Assembly: GCA_947561395.2 (NCBI GenBank)
Contig: OX387185.1
Span: forward strand, 44,712,602-44,776,601
Reading direction: 5' to 3'
Length of the DNA: 64,000 nt
From: Buxus sempervirens
Taxonomy: Eukaryota > Streptophyta > Magnoliopsida > Buxales > Buxaceae
Shown here: piece by piece, positions 11,309-21,335 of the stretch
Layout of the letters: every line of letters begins with the position of its first letter
Numbering within the stretch: the first letter of the stretch is position 1
The notes under the pieces: generated by a model
What the model was told of the DNA's origin: nothing
Database searches by the model: none
Seen by the model: only the letters and a program-made list of their open reading frames with translations
Made by a program: the position numbers and the translations under genes

Positions 11309-13264
11309 ATGGAGGACCACAAGCCTGCTGTAACTACCTTAGAAGGAGAGGAACATGTGATAGCTGCAGCACAACACCTTATGAGGGCACTGGGGGCTCA
11401 TAAGAACCTCACAGATGATATGAGAAAGATCTTAGCAGACCTTGACACTCGATTGTCCTCCATGACAATCCTCACAGAAGGCAAGAGGGGGAAAATAAGT
11501 GAAATTGAAGAGCGGCTCAAATTTGTTCAGGATAAAATCATGAGTAGGGAGTCAGATCAATCAATGATATGGGACACCGGCACAGATGAAGCGTCTGAGT
11601 ATCTAAAGGCTGTTGATGAAGTCAGGAGGTTGACGGAAAGCTTAGATTGTATGTCCTGTGAAAATGGGAAGGAGAATGAGCTTCTGTGCCGGGCCCACAG
11701 TATCCTTCAAAAAGCGATGGCAAGGCTTGAGGAAGAGTTCAGCTACATTCTTGTTCAGAATAGGCAACCCTTTGAGCGTGAACACATGTCTTTCCGTTCT
11801 AGTGAGGATGATGCTGTGGATGCATATTCAACCTTCTCAGTTGAGGATGACTCAGTTGAAGCAACTCTTCAGGTAGATGGTGGTGGCAGAGGCTGTGAGG
11901 AATTTATCATAGATCTGGTGCGTCCAGAAGTGATTACTGACCTCAAGTGCATTGCAAATGCAATGTTCACTTCAAATTATGATCAGGAATGTTGCCAGGC
12001 TTTCATTGGCATCCGGAAAGACGCATTGGATGAGTGCCTGGGTATTCTTGAAGTGGAGAAATTGAGCATTGAGGATGTGTTGAGAATGGAATGGAGTACC
12101 TTAAATCGCAAAATTAAGAAATGGAATAGAGCTATGAAGATCTTTGTCCGGGTTTATCTTGCTAGTGAGAAATGGCTTTGTGAGCAGATTTTTGGAGAGC
12201 TTGGATCTGTTAATCCAGACTGCTTCATTGAGGCATCAAAGGCCTCATTATTACGTCTTCTGAATTTTGGTGATGCCATTGCTGTTGGGCCCCGTCAGCC
12301 TGAAAAGTTGTTTTGCATACTCGATATGTATGAAGTGCTGGATGATCTTCTTCCAGATATATGTACTCTATTATCAGGTGAGGCTGGTTCTTCTCTTATA
12401 ATTGAGTGTCATGAAGTCCTTGGGAGGTTGGGTGATTCTGTAATAGCGACATTTGTTGAGTTCAAGAACGCTGTTGCCTCAAACATATCGACGAATCCTT
12501 TTGCCGGAGGTGGAATCCACCCTCTCACCAAGTATGTCATGAACTACATCAAGGCTCTTACCGATTATAGAGATACCCTTAATTTTCTTCTCCAGAACCA
12601 TGATGGGCAGGATTTTGTGGCATTATTACCCAAAATGAATCCTGTTTTGGAAGAGGAGACCGAGAATGAAAGTTCTTTCTGTATTTCCCCAATGGCTCAC
12701 CATCTTCGGTTAGTCACGTCGAACCTTGAATCCAACCTTGATGGTAAATCCAAGTTATACAGGGATCTTTCTTTGCAGCACTTCTTCATGATGAACAACA
12801 TCTATTACATGGTCCAAAAGGTTAAGGGTTCTGAACTCAGGCTTGTTTTTGGAGATGACTGGATCCGGAAACACAATGGTAAATTCCAGCAGCACGCAAT
12901 GACCTATGAGAGAGCCACATGGAGTTCAATGCTTTCTTTGCTCAAGGATGAGGGTATCTTTCTTCCAGGTTCCAATTCTGTCTCAAAGACCATTCTCAAG
13001 GAGAGGTTCAGATGTTTCGCTCTTGCTTTTGAGGAAGTTTACAGAAGCCAAACCGGGTGGTTGATCCCTGATCTTCAGCTCCGGGAAGATCTGCGAATCT
13101 CAAGCTCGTTGAAGGTCCTCCAGGCCTACCGGACATTCATGGGGAGGCACAACAATGTTATCTGTGACAAATACATTAAGTACAGCCCAGATGATCTACA
13201 GAACTACCTCTTGGATCTCTTTGAGGGGTCCTCAAGATCATTGCACAACAGCCGCAAGAGGTGA
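11309..13264 (+). CDS. EXO70 exocyst subunit, EXO70E-like
   Basis: A single uninterrupted frame of 651 residues from MEDHKPAVTTLEGEEHVIA to LHNSRKR. An in-frame ATG 14 codons upstream (11267) is possible, but its extension is hydrophobic and unlike the family. EXO70 is the exocyst subunit that tethers secretory or autophagy-related vesicles by binding phosphoinositides at the plasma membrane. Supporting segments are DQSMIWDTGTDEASEYLKAV near the N-terminus, MEWSTLNRKIKKW and IKALTDYRDTLNFLLQN in the helical body, IYYMVQKVKGSELR, and the terminal QAYRTFMGRHNNV with SPDDLQNYLLDLFEG. Length and the lack of introns fit the plant-expanded EXO70 clades. The N-terminal motif reminds me of EXO70E (E2 marks EXPO exocytic bodies); clade E over B is a judgement from memory. 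Confidence 0.9.
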   Translation: MEDHKPAVTTLEGEEHVIAAAQHLMRALGAHKNLTDDMRKILADLDTRLSSMTILTEGKRGKISEIEERLKFVQDKIMSRESDQSMIWDTGTDEASEYLKAVDEVRRLTESLDCMSCENGKENELLCRAHSILQKAMARLEEEFSYILVQNRQPFEREHMSFRSSEDDAVDAYSTFSVEDDSVEATLQVDGGGRGCEEFIIDLVRPEVITDLKCIANAMFTSNYDQECCQAFIGIRKDALDECLGILEVEKLSIEDVLRMEWSTLNRKIKKWNRAMKIFVRVYLASEKWLCEQIFGELGSVNPDCFIEASKASLLRLLNFGDAIAVGPRQPEKLFCILDMYEVLDDLLPDICTLLSGEAGSSLIIECHEVLGRLGDSVIATFVEFKNAVASNISTNPFAGGGIHPLTKYVMNYIKALTDYRDTLNFLLQNHDGQDFVALLPKMNPVLEEETENESSFCISPMAHHLRLVTSNLESNLDGKSKLYRDLSLQHFFMMNNIYYMVQKVKGSELRLVFGDDWIRKHNGKFQQHAMTYERATWSSMLSLLKDEGIFLPGSNSVSKTILKERFRCFALAFEEVYRSQTGWLIPDLQLREDLRISSSLKVLQAYRTFMGRHNNVICDKYIKYSPDDLQNYLLDLFEGSSRSLHNSRKR

Positions 13265-14934
13265 AATCTCAAATGATATAAGAAATTCAGGGTCATTAAG
13301 AATTTATCTTGAATTATGTTGTAGAATTTGGGTGGTGCTATTTGTTTTTGTTTTTATTTTTCTGTTTTCACTTCTATATCATACCACATTTATTTGAGCT
13401 TCCATTTTCACTGGGATTCCATTTACATACTTTTTAACTCATTACAGTCGCTGTTATCTGCCAGAGACTGTTAATTTCTTTTCACGTCATTGAAACCTGG
13501 AATAGGATTATAATGTTCGGAAATCCGTCATGTTAAGATCAGTGACTGATGAGATGTAGGTCCAACATTATCTCATCAAGCTTTAATTTGTGGGACATTG
13601 ATGAGCACCATGCCTCAGTGATTGCAACAGCAGATGCCAGATCATCTTCCCCTGATGGCATGCTGAGGAATTATGGTTGTCCCATTAAGATATGGGATTA
13701 TGATGAAAAGTTGAGCCACCCTTGTTAATAACCAGCTTAAAATGGGTAGATTTGGCTATTGCTTTTATAAACAAATTTCTGTTCCTACCTCCAAGCTGAA
13801 CAGGGAAAACAAGAAGAGAAGAAAAAAAATATTGCCTGACCAGAAAATATCAAGAACATAATCACAATACCATTTTACTTGAAGCTTTTCTTCCCAATTC
13901 TTTTGACTAATAAAATGTTAAGCAATCAGTGCACCAAAAAGCTTAAGCTCTAGGAGGAAATGTTAATAAAGATGGTTGAAAGATGCGTGAAATGTAAATT
14001 AATCGGAATCACTGTGCACACCAATTGAAGCCATTGAAGCTACTCAGATGCTCCGATATATGTAAAATCTTCAACCTTGGAACGATGATGAAGTATATAA
14101 ACCCCTAAAAAAACAGAGAGTCTGCTATCAGTATATGGTTGGATGCCAGACTGTCACTTCAGCACAGAACATAAAACCTCTAACTAACTACTAACAAACT
14201 GTGCAACTCATCATAACCAACCTATCTTGACTGTTTAACTTAACAACAACCATCAATTTGTAACACAGACCCAAAATTTTAATCATCCAAGTCTTCCCCG
14301 TGTACGCTTGTCTGCCATTTAACATCTGTTGCTCACTTGATTAATATAGATTAACTTGTGATCTCTCTATCTCTCTCTCTCTCTTCAGGAATTGTATGAG
14401 AAAGTCGATTGGTTTTCTTCGCTTGCTTTGTCCCAGGCACGATATCAAAGCAAATTTAATTGACCTACAAACAAGGCATCTTTTTTTTTTTTTGGGTAGA
14501 AACAAACAAGGCATCTTTGGTTGAACAATAAGTCATGTAAATCAATCAATCAATGACGAGTTTTTGTTGGCTTTATCGAGAGCAGGTACGGGTACAATGA
14601 ACAAAGCACAAGAGCTAATGGACGACCCCAAAAAGGAATTCAACTGTCAAAGCAAAATGGAAGGAATACAAGTGAAGAAAATGATTGACGCAAATTGTAT
14701 AGAAACAATGTTCTTTGACTTCTTTCCATGGAACCTAGAAGGATTTCCTTGAAAATGTTTTCGATATTTTTTTTTCTTGATGAGAAATGTGGCCCCACCC
14801 ACCTGAATCATCATGCGGTCCCTGTGCATCATAGCGTACTTGTGCTCTTGTTATAGACATAATGTCATAGACGATTTCAATCTGAAATGAAAGTACTTAG
14901 GATTGCTTTATTCAAATCACCCTGTCATTGGCAC
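13265..14934. other. 3' UTR of EXO70 and intergenic DNA, no gene recognised
   Basis: AT-rich with short frames only. A (CT)n tract lies near 14366-14385. An 18-bp retroposon footprint at 14484-14501 is listed separately. Confidence 0.4.
14484..14501 (-). mobile_element. 18-bp micro-insertion of a LINE-like 3' end plus poly(A)
   Basis: In reverse complement the insert reads TTCTACCC followed by 10 A. It is flanked by perfect 17-bp copies of ACAAACAAGGCATCTTT (14467-14483 and 14502-14518). It shares the CTACCC-A(n) end with the insertion at 9807-9833, so both probably came from one LINE or SINE family. Confidence 0.75.
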
Positions 14935-14942
14935 CATGCAGG

Positions 14943-15477
14943 CAGTGGTGGAACCAGGACTCCAAATCTGGGGGGGGGGGGGGGGCGCGCAAGGCAAAAA
15001 AAATTTTCAATTAACACTTCTCATAAAATATAGAAATTTTAATGAGTTGGGGGTGGGCAAACAAGAAATTTTAAAGGGGATTCTTATGAAATATAAAAAT
15101 TTTCAATGGGTTGGGGGGGCAAACTAGAAATTTTAGAAGGGATTCTCATGAAATATAAAAATTTTCAATGGGTTAGGGGGGCAAACCAGAAATTTTAGGG
15201 GGGGCAAAACACAAATTGGGCAAACAAGAAATTTTAAAGGGGATTCTTATGAAATATAAAAATTTTCAATGGGTTGGGGGGGCAAACTAGAAATTTTAGA
15301 AGGGATTCTCATGAAATATAAAAATTTTCAATGGGTTAGGGGGGCAAACCATAAATTTTAGGGGGGGCAAAACACAAATTTTAATTAAAAAATATATAAA
15401 ATATATACATTTTTTATTAAAAAATAAAAGTTAGGGGGGGCAATTGCCCCCCTAACCAATACGTGGTTCCGCCACTG
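14943..15477. mobile_element. Non-autonomous hAT element with perfect 8-bp target duplication
   Basis: The ends are CAGTGGTGGAACCAGG and, in reverse complement, CAGTGGCGGAACCACG. The flanking 8-bp duplication CATGCAGG occurs at 14935-14942 and 15478-15485. Inside, a 163-bp segment is repeated in tandem (starting at 15055 and 15218), itself made of shorter units containing ATGAAATATAAAAATTTTCA. A run of about 16 G sits at 14970-14985. The termini resemble those of the element at 52546-53414, which still encodes hAT transposase, so this is probably a deleted relative. Confidence 0.88.
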
Positions 15478-15485
15478 CATGCAGG

Positions 15486-18400
15486 CATCATAAGACATAA
15501 TTGTTTTCATTTTATACGTTCGTGTTGGATTGGGCTGAGAAATGTCAGACATGCGGGGATAAAAAAGGGGATGAAATCACCTAAAATGGTTTCCTGTATT
15601 GGTTTCTGCAATTGGCATAAGATGCTGCCATGTGTATGCATCGCACGATTAGTGTTTTTTTTCTTCTTGTTATTACTGTTTAATGTAGGATCTTAATTAA
15701 AAAACATTAACAATGAGATGCTTCACATGGCAATATCTTATACCAGAAGTAGAAATCAATGCTGGAAAAAATTGTATGTGATTTTAACCCATAAAAAATG
15801 GCATAAATTCTGTTACACTTCTTTTTTTTTTTTTTGCTCCATTGGTTTCAACTGTTGGAATCATAAAGGAGTATTTGACTATTAGTATTTTTATTATTAT
15901 ATTTGTAAATGTTTCATGTGGGGTCCATATAGAAAAAATATTAATTATATGATGCTCCACTGGACATCATCTTACTCAATCCTATGCTGCAAAAAATAGC
16001 AATAGATTTCATTTCATCAAAAGGTTACTGCACTTTAAGAGAGGTGCTGCATCTTTTTCCTTTTTTTAAGAGATGTGCTACTAGGTGAAGCATGGATATT
16101 TTCTTGGATTTAAATCCTCTAAGGATGAGGGCATAAACCCTGAGATGATTGCCATGTTGGAAATCATTTGCTGAAAAATGATTTGAATGATTTAAATTCA
16201 AATCTATACTATATTTAATGCTAGAAGGGCCTTTGGGAATTGTGCTTTAAAACTATGTGCTACTTCCCCAAAATGCCCATTGCTTACATTGTTTGGGTTT
16301 CAATATTACAGGGTTTCACCAGTAAAAAATATGCCTCTTCATTCAAAAACCAAAGGTTACAAAATTGCCAACCCTTCTAGTCATATAAATCATATTTGAA
16401 ATCCACTGGTGTTCTTGGCTGGAAGATCTGCTGGTCTAACAGTGAAGTACGTGTCCACATATGTATATGAAGTATATGCATACACACCCTCCATTGTTGG
16501 GGTTGAAAAAAATTGTCTACCATCGGGTTGATGCGATAGACAATGCAACCACCGTTGGATTCTATTACGTGTAGCATCCAACGGTAGCTATTATTTTAAT
16601 GTGATAAGTCATTTTACATGAAAAAATGTGAAAGTCAGTAGCTACTGTTGGATGCTACACGTGACAGTATCCAACGGTGCTGCGTCGTCTGCCGCACCAA
16701 CCGGACAATAGACGATTTCATCCCACCGTTGAACCAACACATACAAGGTATATGGTAGATGATTGCGTACACGGTGCAGCGTAGAGGATTTACATCCCTT
16801 TTTCTGACATAAAAGAAAACTTTCTGGTCATGGTCAAAGGTCGATTTTCGATTTTTATATACAAGGCTTGGAGATTCCCACGTCAGACATCAGAAATATC
16901 TTGTGACATTCAACATCTATTTTTTTTTTATTTATTATTATTTTTTTCGACTACCAAAAAAAAAATCTATTTTTTTATTTTTATAATATTCTCTAAAAGA
17001 AAAAACAACCTGCGGAAAGGACAAGAGGACGAAGATATTCTCCAACTTTTACATATTTCATTGAGACAAAAATATTTTAATTGGACAAAGCTTATATTTA
17101 TTCACAAAAGAGTCGAACCGTCTAGTACGACCTATTTATTTTTTGTCCACCTTTGACAACAACAATCCACGTGTCCAAAGTATGGGGCTAAGCACAATAA
17201 ATCTTTGTGGTACATAAATTGAAACCGCTTCACGATTTTTGCCAGCTGGTTAGTTTGAGAAGCGAAGTATGTGCTTATCCGATTTGGTAAGAACTGATCT
17301 GATTTCGTTTGGTTTGGTAAACAATATGCTTAATTGCAGGTATATTTGAAATAATAATCATATAATTATAAAAAAATTACATTGTAAATGGGTTTTTAAA
17401 TTCAAATTCAATTTAAAAATTAAAACTAGTCGTTCTTGGTAAGGGAATTATAGTCCGATGATCCCATAAAACGCCATCCCGTTCGATCAAGCTATTGATC
17501 AAAACAAATATATGAACCCTAAATCGGTTTTGATTTGATAAAATTTTGATAATCGGAGTCAGAATCTAATCGGTCTACAGCAATATAGAATACATTTTCA
17601 TATATTTTATTTACAGTGAGATAAATCGTCACATGCCGCGCCGTACTATTCGCTATTTTTCGATTTTTATTTTTGTTTTAAACTTCATTCCGGAGTCTGT
17701 ACTCAATCAATTGCATTCCAATAAAAAGGGCGAAACAATGGTGAAAGAAGATTCTACCAAAAAAAAAATGGTGAAAGAAGATTATGTTTCAGATGCGGAA
17801 GTTCTTCTGAAGCTCTCTGTTAGCAGTTTCTCTTCAGGGTTTTATTCTCCTCTCGCCGTCACATGCTCTTTGAAGCATGTTATATACCATTTTTGTTCAG
17901 GTCCAGTAATCTGAAGCTCTATTTTTGATGAATACATGTCTTCCAGATTAGTCCTTACAGTAGTTTCTCTCTGAAATTTGGTATTATAAATCTCGGGGTT
18001 ACTTGTTTATTTCTTGAATATTTCTGGGTTTCGATGAATTACTACGGTATTAAGATCAATTCCGTGATTGAAATTCTTCATTTTCTGTGAATCTTCTTTA
18101 ACTTGATAGAAATTCTCTTGGAGGTTGGGTGTGGATTCTCTTGTTGCTATTATCTACAGAACCTGTGCGACTGATGTGTTCATTTTATTGATAGTGGGTC
18201 ATAAATTTCATGATTGATGTTCTTATTCAAGTTTGTTTTTCCTGTATGGCCAGAACCGTCCAAATCATTTAGTTCATGCTCTTTTTTTGGGGTTTTCAAC
18301 CTTCCTATTTCCTAATTGAAGCCATTCGGATATTGAAATCTGGCTTGTTGAGATTTCTGCCATTATTCTCAGAATAGTGATAGAAGCAGATGATATAAAT

Positions 18401-18846
18401 TTGTGGGTTCTGGAAGTACATACCGGGTTTATTGAGATAAAAGATGTCAAGTTGCTGTAAAATATCGTATTGAGTGAGGTTGCTTATTTTTCTTCTTAAC
18501 ACTTAGGGTTTCCTGAAATGGGGTTTGTGTATGCTTAGAAATTAATACATTGATTTGTGTCTCTCTCATCATGTGTTGTGATTGAAACTAATTGGGGCTT
18601 GAGAAAGTTCTGACTTCTAGTTTTTTTTTACTCCTTGACTGGCAGGTGTTTCGGTTTACTAAAGTAAACTTCACTAAAAATGAAAGAAACAATAGTGAGG
18701 TCAAAATAATATGCTTCTCAGTTTACATGAATCCATCTGCAGTTCATACAGTATGGGCCTTCGATATTGTTTTTTTTGGCACTGATTCGGACCTTTTCCT
18801 AGTGGAATTTCCTGAAGTTACACATAGGAAAGAAAGCTAAAGCATT
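15486..18846. other. Intergenic DNA and spliced leader of the MRS2 gene
   Basis: Apart from the inverted repeat at 16545-16683, I see no gene. From about 17630 the sequence looks like the promoter and leader of the plus-strand MRS2 gene: a candidate 5' exon near 17800-17900 and a TGGCAG acceptor at about 18646 lead to a non-coding segment before the ATG at 18847. At 16950-16975 a CTACC-poly(A) motif resembles the two LINE-like micro-insertions. Confidence 0.4.
16545..16683. mobile_element. Inverted-repeat core of a MITE-like element
   Basis: The left arm contains CACCGTTGGATTC and GTGTAGCATCCAACGGTAGC. The right arm in reverse complement contains CACCGTTGGATAC and GTGTAGCATCCAACAGTAGC. Weaker similarity of the outer arms (TTGTCTACCATCGGGTTGATGC against TCGTCTATTGTCCGGTTGGTGC) suggests a full element of roughly 16410-16800. 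A related copy runs off the end of the window (from about 63800). Confidence 0.65.
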
Positions 18847-21335
18847 ATGAAAAAATTGCGAGCACAATTTCTTCCTTCAGATCATCCTGAATCTCTCTCA
18901 TCAAACACTGTACAAAGATGGGACAAGGAAGAGCATAGGGATCATATTTTTCATGGATCTGGTCTTCCAGGTTTGAAGAAGAGGGGCCAGGGAAGTCGTT
19001 CTTGGATACAGATTGATAAGAATGGGAATTCAAAGGTTATGGAACTTGATAAGGGAACTATAATGAGACGCTGTTCTCTCCCAGCCAGAGATCTTCGGCT
19101 ATTGGATCCTTTATTTATTTATCCTTCAACAATTTTAGGGCGGGAAAAAGCGATTGTGGTTAGTCTCGAGCAGATTAGGTGTATAATCACAGCAGATGAG
19201 GTTCTGCTGATGAATTCTTTGGATGATTGTGTTGTGCAATACGATCCAGAACTGTGCAGGCGTCTTCAGAAAAGTAAAGATCAAACAGGTAGTGATACCG
19301 TCTGTAACACAGATACAGTAGTACTGATGCTCATGTGGATGATATCCTGAAACCGGTTATATATCTAATTGATGCTTACCAATCAATAACCAGTAAGTAC
19401 TGATGTCGGAGGCTTTACTAGAATAATCGTAAGATTCTGGGAATTCTGAGATTCAAAGGCAGAATTCTTGCATGGACATCTCTCCTCAGTCAACATGATT
19501 TTTGTGGTTTCACAATTGTTTTTTGAATTTGATAATGAACGTACCATTCAAGTAGAATATAGTCATTATTGCAGATCAGTTTTGTTAGAAATAAACTGTG
19601 AAAAGCTTACCACTTGCACTGATTCAATTCAGATGACCTACCTTTCGAATTTAGGGCACTAGAGCTGGCTTTGGAACTGACATGTATGTCTCTTGATGCT
19701 CAGGTATGTGATAACCTGCCCTAGTGTCTTATCCCTAATGTCTTATAGTTATCTTTGTTTCCTGGAACAACTGCCTGCCTAATTAGGTACCTATTTATCA
19801 ACCAAGTTATACATATCAAATTTTCTAATTTTGCATGTGTGAGCATTGGCTACGCACTTTGCCCCTTCCCTTTTGTAACTCTTTTATCTTTTAATAAACA
19901 ATTTGTCAATTATTAAAAAAAAAAAAAATGAAGGAAGAAAAGAAAAAGAATTGGATAGACCATGGGGTTCCCTTATAACTCTGTGTTACACTATTTTTCA
20001 GTCAACTCATATGCAACATGGAAAGATACTTTTCTTTTGACAAGGTGTAACTCTGCAGAAATCTTCGTGATATTAATCAAAATAAACTGGACTCTTGAAG
20101 TATACAACAGAATACATGAGTGGCTTCACGTTGCTCACTTTACACCATTTTTTCCCTTTTTGGGTCTTGACAGGTAACTGAACTGGAAATGGAGATAAAT
20201 CCTGTCCTTGATGAACTAGCTTCATCTATTAGTACTGTCAACCTGGAACACATCCGTAGACTCAAGGGTCGCCTCCTTGCCTTGACTCGCCAAGTTCAGA
20301 AGGTCGCATATGCAAGCCATCAGCTACCAGTTTGTATTTCAGCTACCCTTTGTCTCTTCTGGGTTTTGAACCATTAGATTGGCTTTCCAGGTCCGCAATG
20401 AAATAGAGCATCTCATGGATGATGATGGGGACATGGCTGAGATGTACCTGACAGAGAAGAAAGAGAAAATGGAGTCTCACTTGGGTGACCGGTACATCCT
20501 GAGCAATATGTCAGCTGGTGCTGAGGCATTGTCGAAGTCTGCTCCAGGTTCGCCTATGAGTTCAATCAGTGGGACCCAAAAACTACAGAGGGCATTGAGC
20601 ACTATTGTTCAATCAAGCAAGCATGGAAGCTCAATGAGTTCGTCAATAAATGGAAAAAACATTGAAGAGCTTGAAATGTTGCTTGAAGCTTATTTTGTGG
20701 TCATTGATCATACTCTCAGCAAATTGTTATCAGTAAGCTCTATTGTTCTACCTTGCAGGAAACATTATGCATGAACCTATTTCTGATTGAGAGCAATTAA
20801 CAAATCTATGTTGCTCTTAAATGAAATTGACTAGGAGCATACTTTGAACTGTATTCTTCAACTGCTCAGCAGGGATGGCATAATTGTAGCATGTTACAAC
20901 ACTGAAGCAATTTCATTTTGTTGTTACAGCTTAAAGAGTATGTGGATGACACTGAAGATTTCATCAACATAAAACTGGTGAGAAATGATAGAAATTAACA
21001 TTTCCTAGAGCCTCAAAGCTCCTTTTTTTTTTGGGCAAGAGCCTGTGTGAATATGTTCAGGAGTTTTTAGCATGATTCTCACTTTTGATTCTCTGCATAA
21101 ACAGGGGAATGTTCAGAATCAGCTGATACAATTCGAATTGCTTCTCTCAGCAGCTACATTTTTAGCTACAATTTTTGCTGTCGTGACGGGAGTCTTTGGG
21201 ATGAACTTCACAGATTCAATATTTCATATTCCATCTGCCTTCAACTGGGTCCTGATTATAACTGGAGTCACTTGTGGGTTTATTTATATGTGCTTCTTGT
21301 TGTATTTCAAATACAAGAGAGTTATACCCTTGTAG
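18847..21335 (+). CDS. MRS2-1-like: MRS2/CorA-type magnesium transporter
   Basis: Six coding exons with standard GT-AG borders: 18847-19288, 19633-19703, 20174-20302, 20391-20732, 20930-20977 and 21105-21335. They join in frame to 420 residues. A TAA lies in frame three codons before the chosen ATG. MRS2 proteins are pentameric Mg2+ channels of plastid, mitochondrial or vacuolar membranes. The N-terminal domain carries RRCSLPARDLRLLDPLFIYP and STILGREKAIVVSLEQIRCI; the long helix region carries LPFEFRALELALE and HLMDDDGDMAEMYLTEKK. Two membrane segments follow at the C-terminus, and the first ends in the diagnostic GMN triad (about residues 376-378, in VFGMNF). The tail is lysine/arginine-rich (KYKRVIPL). 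Sequence is closest to plant MRS2-1/MRS2-5 as I recall them. All key residues are present and the gene looks functional. Confidence 0.93.
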
